From: Allorhizobium paknamense
Lineage (GTDB): Bacteria; Pseudomonadota; Alphaproteobacteria; Rhizobiales; Rhizobiaceae
Length of the DNA: 64,000 bases
Assembly: GCF_030815125.1 (NCBI RefSeq)
Contig: NZ_JAUSWH010000020.1
Span: 1 to 64,000, forward strand
Direction of reading: 5' to 3'
Shown here: in pieces, positions 7,981-16,375 of the stretch
Position numbering within the stretch: the stretch's first letter is position 1
Layout: the number at the start of each line of letters is the position of its first letter
Translations under genes and position numbers: made by a program
Notes under the pieces: generated by a model
The model's database searches: none
The model's input: the letters and a program-made list of their open reading frames with translations, nothing else
What the model was told of the DNA's origin: nothing

Positions 7981-9876
7981 ATGACCACCGCCACTGCGGA
8001 AAAGCCTGTAAGCGAAGCCCATGTTTTTGAGGCCGACGTTGCCCGCCTTCTGCATATGATGGTCCATTCGGTCTATTCCGATAAGGACGTTTTTCTCCGC
8101 GAACTGATTTCCAATGCCGCCGATGCCTGTGAAAAGCTGCGCTACGAGGCCATCGCCACGCCCTCCCTGCTGGGCGACGATCCGGATGCGCGCATTCTGC
8201 TGAAGCTCGACGGCGACAATCGCCGCATCGTCATCGAGGATAACGGCATCGGCATGAGCCGGGACGAGATGATCGAGGCGCTCGGCACCATCGCCCGCTC
8301 CGGCACCCGCGCCTTCATGGAGCGGATCGAGGCCAACAAGGCTGGCGAGGGCGCGCAGTTGATCGGCCAGTTCGGCGTCGGCTTCTATTCCTGTTTCATG
8401 GTGGCGGATCAGGTAGAGGTCGCCTCCCGCCGCGCCGGGGAAGAGGCTGCCTGGCTCTGGTCTTCCGATGGCAAGGGCAGCTATTCGGTGAGCCCGCTGG
8501 AGGCCTCTGAAGCGCCGACCCGTGGCACGCGCATTACGCTGCATCTCAATGAAGACGCCAAGACCTATGTCAGCCGCTGGACGGTGGAGCGCATCGTCAA
8601 ACAGCAATCCGGCCATGTGCCAGTGCCGATCCGGATTGTCGAAAAGGAAGGCGAGGAGCCGCAACAGATCACCGACGGCACCGCGCTCTGGACCAAGTCC
8701 AAGAGCGATGTGACGCCGGAGGAATATACCGAATTTTATCGCGGTGTGTCCGGCCAGTATGACGATCCGGCCCTGACGGTGCATTTCCGTGCCGAGGGCC
8801 GCCACGAATATACGACGCTGGCCTTTGTGCCGACCACGGCTCCTTTTGACCTCTTCGACCCGGATCGCAAGGGCCGGATGAAGCTTTACGTCAAGCGCGT
8901 CTTCATCACCGACGATGCGGAACTGGTGCCACGCTATCTGCGCTTCGTGCGCGGTCTGGTGGATACGGCCGATCTACCGCTCAACATTTCCCGCGAGATG
9001 ATCCAGGATAGCCCCATTCTCGGCGCGATCCGCAAGGGCGTGACCAGCCGTATTTTGACGGCGCTGGAAAAGCAGGCGGAAAGCGATGCTGAGACCTATC
9101 TGAAATTCTGGGAGACCTTCGGCTCGGTGCTGAAGGAAGGGCTTTACGACGATTTCGAGCGCAAGACGCAACTGCTCGGCCTTGCCCGCTTCCAGACCAC
9201 GGCTGGCGATGGTTTCCGCTCGCTGGCGGACTATCTCAAGGATGCCAAGGAAGAGCAGAAGGCCATTTATTATCTGGCCGGCAGCAGCCTTGAGCAGCTG
9301 AAGGCCTCGCCGCAGCTTGAAGGCTTCCGGGCACGCGGCATCGAAGTGCTGCTGCTGACGGACCCGATCGATAATTTCTGGGTGATGAACGCCCCGGAAT
9401 TCGAGGGCAAGAGCTTCAAATCGGTGAGCCAGGGTGCTGCCGATCTCGCGCAATTCGCAAAGCCGGAAGAAAAGGCGGAGGAAAAGACCCCCGAAGCCAA
9501 GGCGGAAGTGGCAAGCCTGATTGCGCTGGCCAAGGAAAAGCTGAAGGACGAGGTCTCCGATGTCATCAACTCCGACCGCTTGACCGAGAGCGCCGTCTGC
9601 CTGGTCGCGCCGGAAACCGGCTATGACCGTCAGCTGGAAAAGCTGCTGCAAGGCGCGGGGCAGTTGAAGACCGCCACCAAACCGATCCTCGAAATCAATG
9701 CCGATCATCCGCTGATCAAGGCCATTGCAGGCGCGACCGGCAATCCCGCCCTTCAGGACGATGCCGTGCATCTGCTCTACGATCAGGCCCGTGTACTGGA
9801 TGGCGACAAACCCACCGACCCCCGCGGCTTTGCCGAGCGCATGGCCCGGGTGTTTAGCAAGGCCCTGGGTGCCTGA
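7981..9876 (+). CDS. htpG: Chaperone HtpG (bacterial Hsp90)
   Basis: HtpG is the cytosolic ATP-dependent Hsp90 chaperone. The N-terminal GHKL ATPase carries LRELISNAADACEKLR, the Bergerat motif DNGIGM near residue 85 and GQFGVGFYS near 130. Middle-domain signatures are LKLYVKRVFI and LPLNISREMIQ. The C-terminal dimerisation region follows a charged linker (EEKAEEKTPEAKAE). At 631 residues it is family length. GGGAG ahead of the ATG gives the start. It stands alone between terminators, so it is likely monocistronic and heat-inducible. Confidence 0.97.
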   Translation: MTTATAEKPVSEAHVFEADVARLLHMMVHSVYSDKDVFLRELISNAADACEKLRYEAIATPSLLGDDPDARILLKLDGDNRRIVIEDNGIGMSRDEMIEALGTIARSGTRAFMERIEANKAGEGAQLIGQFGVGFYSCFMVADQVEVASRRAGEEAAWLWSSDGKGSYSVSPLEASEAPTRGTRITLHLNEDAKTYVSRWTVERIVKQQSGHVPVPIRIVEKEGEEPQQITDGTALWTKSKSDVTPEEYTEFYRGVSGQYDDPALTVHFRAEGRHEYTTLAFVPTTAPFDLFDPDRKGRMKLYVKRVFITDDAELVPRYLRFVRGLVDTADLPLNISREMIQDSPILGAIRKGVTSRILTALEKQAESDAETYLKFWETFGSVLKEGLYDDFERKTQLLGLARFQTTAGDGFRSLADYLKDAKEEQKAIYYLAGSSLEQLKASPQLEGFRARGIEVLLLTDPIDNFWVMNAPEFEGKSFKSVSQGAADLAQFAKPEEKAEEKTPEAKAEVASLIALAKEKLKDEVSDVINSDRLTESAVCLVAPETGYDRQLEKLLQGAGQLKTATKPILEINADHPLIKAIAGATGNPALQDDAVHLLYDQARVLDGDKPTDPRGFAERMARVFSKALGA

Positions 9877-9886
9877 AGAGGTGTTG

Positions 9887-9915
9887 AAAGGAGGGCAAAA
9901 CGCCCTCCTTTCTCT
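9887..9915 (+). terminator. Terminator between convergent htpG and dnaE2
   Basis: AAAGGAGGGC (9887-9896) pairs perfectly with GCCCTCCTTT (9902-9911) around a five-base loop, followed by a T/C-rich run. The arms carry A and T runs on both sides, so it may end transcription from htpG (plus) and dnaE2 (minus). Confidence 0.85.
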
Positions 9916-9923
9916 TTTCATTT

Positions 9924-12900
9924 TCAATGAAAATTCCGCCCCTTGGGCATGGCGGCGGCGAGATCGGCCAGATCGCGGCGGCGGGCGGTTTTCTGGCGGT
10001 GGTCCTGTACGGGTTTCAGCACTTCATCGACGCGGCTGTTGAGGGCAAAGGTGCGCGCCTCGCGTTTCAGCAGGCCGAGGAGGGCGGTGCGGTCTTCCAG
10101 ATGTTCGGCCACGACATGAATGACGCCATCCTTTTTTTGCAGCCGCCCCCGCACCAGCACCAGCCGCGCGCCCATCACCACCGGTCGATAGCGCTCCATC
10201 ACCTTCGGCCAGACGATGATATTGGCTACCCCCGTTTCATCCTCCGCCGTCATGAAGATCACACCCTTGGCAGAGCCTGGCCTTTGCCGCACCAGCACCA
10301 GCCCGGCCACCGTAACCCGCCGCCCGGAGGGCAGCGCCTCCAAGGCGACGGACGCCACCACGCCCTGCTGCGCCAGATCAGTGCGGAGGAAGGAGAGGGG
10401 GTGTGCTTTTAATGAGAAGGCAAGGCTTCGGTAATCCTGCAAAACCTCTTCTCCCGGCTTCATTGCGGGCAGGGCGAGGGAGGCTTCCGGCACCAGATCG
10501 TCCTCCTCGGCGCGGGCACTGAAAAGCGGCAGGGTTTCCACCGCGCTTTCCTTGTCCAGCGCCTTTGCCTCCCACAGTGCCTGACGGCGGCTGAGGCCCA
10601 TGGAGCGGAAACAATCGGCATCCGCCAGTTTTTCGATGGTGAGCCGCTTCAGCCCTGTCCGCAGCCAGAGGTCGCGCAGCGACACATAGCCCTTGCCGCG
10701 CTGTGCGACGAGGTGGTCCATCTCCTGAAGGGACACGCCTTTGACCAGGGAAAAGCCCAGCCGCACCGCATGGCGGGTTTTCATGATGCCTTGCATGGAG
10801 CGGTGATTGGGGCGGATGGCAGCACGGTCCAGTTCGCCCCCCTCCAGACCGCTATCCCAGTGGGAAAAGTTCACATCCACCGGGCGCACCACCACGCCAT
10901 GCTCACGGGCATCGCGGATGAGCTGCGCAGGCGGATAGAAGCCCATGGGCTGGGAATTGAGAATCGCCGCCAGAAACACATCCGGGTAAAAGGCCTTGAA
11001 CCAGCAGGAGACATAGACCAGCAGCGCAAAGGACGCAGCGTGGCTTTCGGGAAAGCCATATTCACCGAAGCCTTCGATCTGGCTGAAACAGTTTTCGGCG
11101 AATTCGCGCTCATAGCCGCGCTTTACCATGCCGGACACCATCTTCTCCTTGAAGCTGCTCACCTGTCCCGTGCGCCGGAAGGTGGCCATAGCGCGGCGCA
11201 GCTTGTCGGCTTCCGCCGGTTGGAAGCCAGCTGCCAGAATGGCGATCTGCATGGCCTGCTCCTGAAAAAGCGGAACCCCCAGCGTACGCTCCAGAGCGGT
11301 TTTCAGCTCTTCACTGGGATAGGTGATGGGAAGACCGCGCCGCTGGTCTTCCCGCCGCTTGAGATAGGGATGCACCATATTGCCCTGAATGGGACCGGGG
11401 CGGACAATCGCCACCTCGATCACCAGATCGTAGAAGCGGCGGGGCTTAAGCCTTGGCAACATGCTCATCTGCGCCCGGCTTTCGATCTGGAACACGCCCA
11501 GCGTATCGGCCCGGCAAATCATGTCATAGACGCGGGGATCCTCTTCACGCATCACTGAATGCAAGTCTTCGAGACGTCCGTAATGCTGCTGTAACAGCCG
11601 GAAGGCGCGCGCCATGCAGGTGAGCATGCCAAGCGCCAGGACATCCACCTTCAACAGCTTCAGCGTATCGAGATCATCCTTGTCCCATTCGATCATATAG
11701 CGCCCATCGGCGGTGTTCATCAGCGGCACCACTTCATCCAGCCGGTCGCGCGTGATGACGAAACCGCCGACATGCTGGGAGAGATGCCGGGGAAAGCTCT
11801 GCAATTCACTGGAATAGTGCAGAAGCCGCCGTGTGGTTTCATCCTTCAGGTCAAGCCCGGCGGCCTTGGCCTGTTCATCGGTCAGCGTCTTCGTCCACCA
11901 GCCCCAGATGGAGCCGGAAATCGCCGATTGCACATCCTCCGACAGGCCGAAGGCCTTGGCCACTTCACGTCCCGCCGAGCGGGCGCGATAGGAGGTGACC
12001 GCCGCCGCCAACCCCGCATGTTCGCGTCCATAATGGCTGTAAATGTGCTGGATAATCTCCTCTCGGCGCTCATGCTCGAAATCGACATCGATATCCGGCG
12101 GCTCCTCGCGTTCGGTGGAAATGAAGCGTTCGAAGAGCAGCGTGCTCTTTTCCGGGTTCACCTCGGTAATGCCGAGGCAATAGCAGACGGCGGAATTGGC
12201 CGCAGAACCGCGCCCCTGGCAGAGAATATGTCGAGAGCGGGCAAAACGGATGATGCGAAAGACGGTGAGAAAGAAGGGCTCATACTGTTTTTCGGCAATC
12301 AGCCGCAGCTCATAGTCCAGAAGCTGGGCCACCTTGGGCGGGATATGGCCGTCATACCGCACAAGCGCCCCTTCATAGGCCAGCCGCCGCAGTGTTTGCG
12401 GCAGGCTTTCGCCCGGTTCGCCTTCCTCGGGATATTGGTGGGAAATCTCATCCAGCGAGAAATGCATGCGCCGAAAGAAACGGACCGTCTCATCGACAGC
12501 CTCCGGACAATCACGAAAAATCCGGCGCATTTCCGCCTCGTCCTTCAGATGCCGTTCGGCGTTCGGCGCCAATCGATAGCCGGCTTCAAAAACCGTGACA
12601 TGCTCGCGAATGGCCGTGACAATATCGGAAAGCGGGCGCCGCGCCCGGTCATGATAGAGCGGCAGGTTGGTCGCGATCAGCCTTGCCCGGCAAGTCTTGC
12701 CCAGTTGCGCCAGTTCGGCAAAGGCCAGCCGGTCGGTGCCATCATAGCGAGGGGAAAGTGCCAGATAGAGCCGGTCGCCGAAGCATTGTGCCAGTGTTTC
12801 GAGATGGCTTCGAAAGCCGGTCGTGGCTTCGGGGCCTGCCGTCTGGGGCGGCAGCACCACCAGCAACAAATCTTCTGCCCATTCCAGAAGATCGGCTTCA

Positions 12901-13223
12901 AACAGGGTGCAGACGCCCTTTTGCGAGCGCAGATTGCCCGTACTCAACAGGCGGCAGAGATGGCCCCAGCCGCGCCGGTTCAGGGGATAGGCCAGACAGT
13001 CCGGCATATCGTCGGCAAAAACGAGCCGCGCGCCCGGCTGATAGGCATAGCCCGCCGCCTTGGCCGCCGCATGCAGCCGCACCACGCCCGCCACCGTGTT
13101 GCGATCGGCAAGGCCGATGCCCGAGAGCTTGAGATGCTGCGCCTTTTCCACCAGTTCCTGCGGATGGGACGCGCCTTCCAGGAAGGAGAAATTGCTGGAC
13201 GCGCCGATCTCGTAAAAGCCCAT
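9924..13223 (-). CDS. dnaE2: Error-prone DNA polymerase III alpha subunit DnaE2 (ImuC)
   Basis: DnaE2 is a C-family polymerase that carries out damage-induced translesion synthesis with ImuA and ImuB. The N-terminus is a PHP domain (GASSNFSFLEGASHPQELV, GIGLADRNTVAGVVR). Catalytic Asp residues lie in PPDIDVDFEHERREE around residues 375-382, and the C-terminus holds an OB-fold (VTVAGLVLVRQRPGSAKGV, FMTAEDETG). Its 1099 residues match the DnaE2 rather than the DnaE1 size. I use ATG 13223. A GTG at 13232 overlaps the imuB stop (GTGA) and is an equally plausible coupled start. It is the last gene of the imuA-imuB-dnaE2 operon. Confidence 0.95.
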   Translation of the reverse strand: MGFYEIGASSNFSFLEGASHPQELVEKAQHLKLSGIGLADRNTVAGVVRLHAAAKAAGYAYQPGARLVFADDMPDCLAYPLNRRGWGHLCRLLSTGNLRSQKGVCTLFEADLLEWAEDLLLVVLPPQTAGPEATTGFRSHLETLAQCFGDRLYLALSPRYDGTDRLAFAELAQLGKTCRARLIATNLPLYHDRARRPLSDIVTAIREHVTVFEAGYRLAPNAERHLKDEAEMRRIFRDCPEAVDETVRFFRRMHFSLDEISHQYPEEGEPGESLPQTLRRLAYEGALVRYDGHIPPKVAQLLDYELRLIAEKQYEPFFLTVFRIIRFARSRHILCQGRGSAANSAVCYCLGITEVNPEKSTLLFERFISTEREEPPDIDVDFEHERREEIIQHIYSHYGREHAGLAAAVTSYRARSAGREVAKAFGLSEDVQSAISGSIWGWWTKTLTDEQAKAAGLDLKDETTRRLLHYSSELQSFPRHLSQHVGGFVITRDRLDEVVPLMNTADGRYMIEWDKDDLDTLKLLKVDVLALGMLTCMARAFRLLQQHYGRLEDLHSVMREEDPRVYDMICRADTLGVFQIESRAQMSMLPRLKPRRFYDLVIEVAIVRPGPIQGNMVHPYLKRREDQRRGLPITYPSEELKTALERTLGVPLFQEQAMQIAILAAGFQPAEADKLRRAMATFRRTGQVSSFKEKMVSGMVKRGYEREFAENCFSQIEGFGEYGFPESHAASFALLVYVSCWFKAFYPDVFLAAILNSQPMGFYPPAQLIRDAREHGVVVRPVDVNFSHWDSGLEGGELDRAAIRPNHRSMQGIMKTRHAVRLGFSLVKGVSLQEMDHLVAQRGKGYVSLRDLWLRTGLKRLTIEKLADADCFRSMGLSRRQALWEAKALDKESAVETLPLFSARAEEDDLVPEASLALPAMKPGEEVLQDYRSLAFSLKAHPLSFLRTDLAQQGVVASVALEALPSGRRVTVAGLVLVRQRPGSAKGVIFMTAEDETGVANIIVWPKVMERYRPVVMGARLVLVRGRLQKKDGVIHVVAEHLEDRTALLGLLKREARTFALNSRVDEVLKPVQDHRQKTARRRDLADLAAAMPKGRNFH

Positions 13224-13228
13224 GGTCT

Positions 13229-14851
13229 TCACGCAAAAAAACCGTGCAGATACCAGCGCGGTGAAATATCCCCGCCGAACAGGCCTTCGCGGAAGAGCCA
13301 GAAACGGCGTCCTTCCATATCCTCGACGCGGAAATAATCCCGCACCTGCGCCTCCTCGCCATCCAGCCACCATTCGGCAGCGATGCGTTCCGGCCCCTCG
13401 GCGCGGGCAACGCGATGCAAAGCGCGCCGCCAGCGGAAATTCATCGGCGGCCCTTCCGGCACTTCGGCCACGGCCTCCACCGCCTCCGGATGGACCAGCA
13501 ACCGCAGGGGCCGAAGCTGGGCAAGCCGCGCCAGATGATGGGGCAGGGCGGAGGCTGTGTTTTTCCGTGCGTCCACGGCGGATGTGAAACTGGAGGCGCG
13601 CTCCGGGATATGGCTTTCGGCAAAGCCCGGCCGTTCCAGACTGTCGCGGCCCAACCGCGCCATGGCCTGATCGATAAAATCGCTGAGCGATTGCCCCTCG
13701 GCACCGTCCCTGCCGGAGAGATCCTGCTGGCGATCCTCACGGCTTTCGGTGGTGAGAGCGGAAAGCCTGAGGATTTCAAAGCCGAAACCGGCATCAAGAT
13801 CATCATGCACGGCCTGCAGCCGCTCCCGGAACAGACCGGCGATCCGGACAGGATCGGTAAGCGCCGCCGCCGTACCGACGCTGAGGCGAAATACCCGGCC
13901 ATCGACCCGGAAAAGCAGGAGTTCGAACAATCGGCCGCCCAGCTTCTTTTCATCGAAATGCCGCTTCAGGCTTTCCGCCAGATGGCGGATGAATTCGAGA
14001 ATGTGATCTTCACCCACAATGGGTTCGGCCAGCCGCCGCTCACTGGAAAAATCGGCCGGCGGCAGGCGAGGGGAGAGCGGCTCCTCCTCCGCCCCCAGCG
14101 CCTGATCGAGCCGCAGCAGGAGCAGCGGGCCGAAACGGCGAGACAAGGGCGCCCGCGGCGCTTCCATCACCTCTCCCACCCGCGTCAGCCCGACACGGGC
14201 CAGCGCCAGCAGCAGTTCCGAAGGCAGGCGCAGCGCCTTGAGCGGCAAGGCATGGAGGCGCTCTCCCTCCTCTCCGGGCTGGACAATGGCGTTTTCACAA
14301 AACCGCGCCATGGCCCAGGCAAGACCGGGGGTGGGGGCAATAGCCCCCTTCGCCTCCACACCCATGCGCTCCAGACGCTGCAACAGATCGGCCAGCAGGG
14401 ATTTTTCACCGCCGAAGAGATGGGCGCAGCCGGTAATATCGAGAAACAGCCCGTAGCCTTCTGCATGAGGATCCAGCGAAACCAGCGGCGTATAGCGCCC
14501 GCACCAATCGGCCAGTGCCTCCAGAAAACCGCGATCCGCCATCCGGTCCAGCGGCAGGGCTTGCAGATCCGGCTGCATGGCGCGGGCTTCGGCAAGGCTC
14601 TGGCCGGGAGTGAGGCCCAGCCTTTCCGCCGCTGGATTCAAAGCCGCAAGCCGCATGGCATTGGCCTGCTGCTCATAAAACACCAGAGGTTCACCATCAG
14701 CCCGTTCTCTTGAAACCGATGATCTCTGCCGGTCTTGCCGGATGATCCGGTCCGAGGGCAGATGCGGAAAGGCGATCGACAGAATGCGGTGCTCCCGGCT
14801 CATTCCGAGCAGCGAAGCGGTCTGGTTCGCAAAGGCGGAATTCATGGTCAT
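13229..14851 (-). CDS. imuB: ImuB, catalytically inactive Y-family polymerase-like protein
   Basis: ImuB is the adaptor of the SOS mutasome: it resembles Y-family polymerases and links the beta clamp, ImuA and DnaE2. The core starts at SREHRILSIAFPHLPSDRI. The positions that normally hold catalytic acids are replaced: no DxD at the first strand, and SLDPHAEGYGLFLD in place of an SIDE motif. This is the expected inactive state. A DUF6504-like C-terminal region (WWLDGEEAQVRDYFRVEDMEGRRFW) is present. ATG 14851 has GGAG six bases upstream; ATG 14803 is the start suggested by the family core. Either way it overlaps the imuA end by over 100 bp. Confidence 0.9.
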   Translation of the reverse strand: MTMNSAFANQTASLLGMSREHRILSIAFPHLPSDRIIRQDRQRSSVSRERADGEPLVFYEQQANAMRLAALNPAAERLGLTPGQSLAEARAMQPDLQALPLDRMADRGFLEALADWCGRYTPLVSLDPHAEGYGLFLDITGCAHLFGGEKSLLADLLQRLERMGVEAKGAIAPTPGLAWAMARFCENAIVQPGEEGERLHALPLKALRLPSELLLALARVGLTRVGEVMEAPRAPLSRRFGPLLLLRLDQALGAEEEPLSPRLPPADFSSERRLAEPIVGEDHILEFIRHLAESLKRHFDEKKLGGRLFELLLFRVDGRVFRLSVGTAAALTDPVRIAGLFRERLQAVHDDLDAGFGFEILRLSALTTESREDRQQDLSGRDGAEGQSLSDFIDQAMARLGRDSLERPGFAESHIPERASSFTSAVDARKNTASALPHHLARLAQLRPLRLLVHPEAVEAVAEVPEGPPMNFRWRRALHRVARAEGPERIAAEWWLDGEEAQVRDYFRVEDMEGRRFWLFREGLFGGDISPRWYLHGFFA

Positions 14852-15632
14852 TGGGGCTCCATTCCAGCAGGGTTTCACAGGAAAGCGCGGTGCTGCTCTT
14901 CTCCACCGTGACGCGGAAGACGGGATTGCCGAGGCTCATACCCATGGCCTGTCCATCCGGCAGCAGGCGAAAACCGGCAGGCGCCGACCGCACCAGCAGG
15001 CGGTAATGCGCCGCACCGGTTTCAGCGTCGCCAGCCTGACGCAGAAGCAGAAAGGGCAGGCCTTGCGCCTTGGCGCGCAATTGCAGGCGGCGGCCTTCCT
15101 TGAGGCCGAAGGCAGCGGGATTGCCGCGCACTTCCAGAATGACGGCGGTAAAGCAGCCATGGGCAAGGGCGGTTTCGGCAAGCCACAGCGCATCAATCAG
15201 CTTGGGCAGCCGTGCCAGCAGGAAACGCTCCGGCTGTACGCCATGGCAGGCAAGGCCCAGCCCATAGGGCAGGCCCGCCTCCTGAAGCGCGCTGCTCTGG
15301 GCAATCCAGAGAACCGGCTGGCCGGGCCGAAGGGCCTGCAAACGCGCCGCCAGCCCCAGCACGAAGCCGCTGGCGGCGCCGCTTTCGCGCGTTTCCGCGT
15401 GGCGGATCTCCGTCATGCCCGCAAGACAGAGCCCTCCCTTCAGGGCATGATCCAGCGCCTCGATGTGGAAGGGCAGGACCGTCTGTAATGCGTCATTTTC
15501 AGGGTCCCGTGCGGCATTCCAGCCTTGCGCCACGCGCTTGCTGCGGGCCGAAAGCGGAGCTCCAGCCTCAATTGCGGCAATGGTGTTGCGCAGCGCGGAA
15601 AGCTCTTCCCGCACGTGAGCAGAGGATGACAT
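14697..15632 (-). CDS. imuA: ImuA, RecA-like SOS mutagenesis protein
   Basis: ImuA is a RecA-fold protein required for ImuB/DnaE2-dependent mutagenesis. The sequence has the family pattern PFHIEALDHALKGGLCLAG, an ALRPGQPVLWI strand and LKEGRRLQLRAKAQG. The Walker A is degenerate, as is common in this family. Length is 311 residues. No strong ribosome site precedes the ATG, but a LexA box lies 18 bp upstream. The 3' end overlaps imuB in a different frame over an unusually long stretch, so the ImuA C-terminus and the ImuB N-terminus are read from the same DNA. Confidence 0.88.
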   Translation of the reverse strand: MSSSAHVREELSALRNTIAAIEAGAPLSARSKRVAQGWNAARDPENDALQTVLPFHIEALDHALKGGLCLAGMTEIRHAETRESGAASGFVLGLAARLQALRPGQPVLWIAQSSALQEAGLPYGLGLACHGVQPERFLLARLPKLIDALWLAETALAHGCFTAVILEVRGNPAAFGLKEGRRLQLRAKAQGLPFLLLRQAGDAETGAAHYRLLVRSAPAGFRLLPDGQAMGMSLGNPVFRVTVEKSSTALSCETLLEWSPNDHEFRLCEPDRFAARNEPGAPHSVDRLSASALGPDHPARPAEIIGFKRTG

Positions 15633-15649
15633 GGTGGAACCCGTTATTT

Positions 15650-15664
15650 GTTCACTTTATGTTC
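15650..15664 (-). promoter_or_regulatory. LexA (SOS) box of the imuA-imuB-dnaE2 operon
   Basis: GTTC (15650-15653) and GTTC (15661-15664) are separated by exactly seven bases. This is the alphaproteobacterial LexA operator GTTC-N7-GTTC. It lies 18 bp upstream of the imuA ATG, so the operon is likely repressed by LexA and induced by DNA damage. Confidence 0.9.
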
Positions 15665-15692
15665 TTATGGATTCCAGAACACGCTAAAAGAG

Positions 15693-16280
15693 TCAATCAT
15701 CCCTTTTGTGAATCACCACCCGCCCGGCGGTAAGATCAACCAGCAGCGCCAGAATTTCCTCTGCCCCTTCCAGCGGCAGGGCAAGCGTCAGATCGGCACC
15801 GGTGGCGGTGAACACCTCTTCCGTCACTGAAATGCCCAAGCCCGCAAGCCGCGCCTTGATCAGCGCCAGATCGGAAAAGGCGATGGAAACGCACCGGTTC
15901 TGGCGATGAATGATTTCAACCTTCTCCGCCGTGCGCAGGCATTCCGCCGCCGTGCTGCCATAGGCGCGGATCAGCCCGCCACTGCCCAGAAGAATGCCGC
16001 CGAACCAGCGGGTGACAATCACCAGGACATGATCGAGTTTCTGCCCATCCAGCGCCTGCAAAATGGGCTTGCCCGCCGTACCGGAAGGTTCGCCGTCATC
16101 GCTGAAGCGATAGGCCTGACCAAGGCGCCAGGCCCAGCAATTATGCGTGGCCGCGGGGTCGCAATGAGCGGCCAGCAAAGCCTTCACCTCGTCCTCCGCA
16201 GCAAGCGGCAGAGCCAGGGCGCGAAACCGGCTTTTCTTGATGTCCTGCTCGAAATCATGGGAACGGGGCAGCGTAAACAT
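15693..16280 (-). CDS. YigZ/IMPACT family protein (UPF0029)
   Basis: The 195-residue protein has the YigZ signature: EIKKSRF-like DIKKSRFRALA at the start, THNCWAWRLG, RFSDDGEPSGTAGKPIL, VTRWFGGILLGSGGLIRAYG. A C-terminal DUF1949-like domain follows. The fold resembles the N-terminal domain of eukaryotic IMPACT; the bacterial function is unknown, with links to translation only by homology. I chose ATG 16280 because it begins right at the family N-terminus; the frame extends to a TTG at 16355 without a good ribosome site. It is divergent from the downstream glycosyltransferase gene. Confidence 0.88.
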   Translation of the reverse strand: MFTLPRSHDFEQDIKKSRFRALALPLAAEDEVKALLAAHCDPAATHNCWAWRLGQAYRFSDDGEPSGTAGKPILQALDGQKLDHVLVIVTRWFGGILLGSGGLIRAYGSTAAECLRTAEKVEIIHRQNRCVSIAFSDLALIKARLAGLGISVTEEVFTATGADLTLALPLEGAEEILALLVDLTAGRVVIHKRDD

Positions 16281-16375
16281 GCCGGTTTCATGGCCCTGAA
16301 ACAGCAAAGGGTCAACAAAAACTGAGACGCCGGGAGAGAAAGCTTGAAAACACAACGGATTATTTTAGGCAACCC

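Noticed and set aside
11772..13337. Plus-strand open frame opposite dnaE2
   Set aside because: It is a shadow of dnaE2; no domain is seen.
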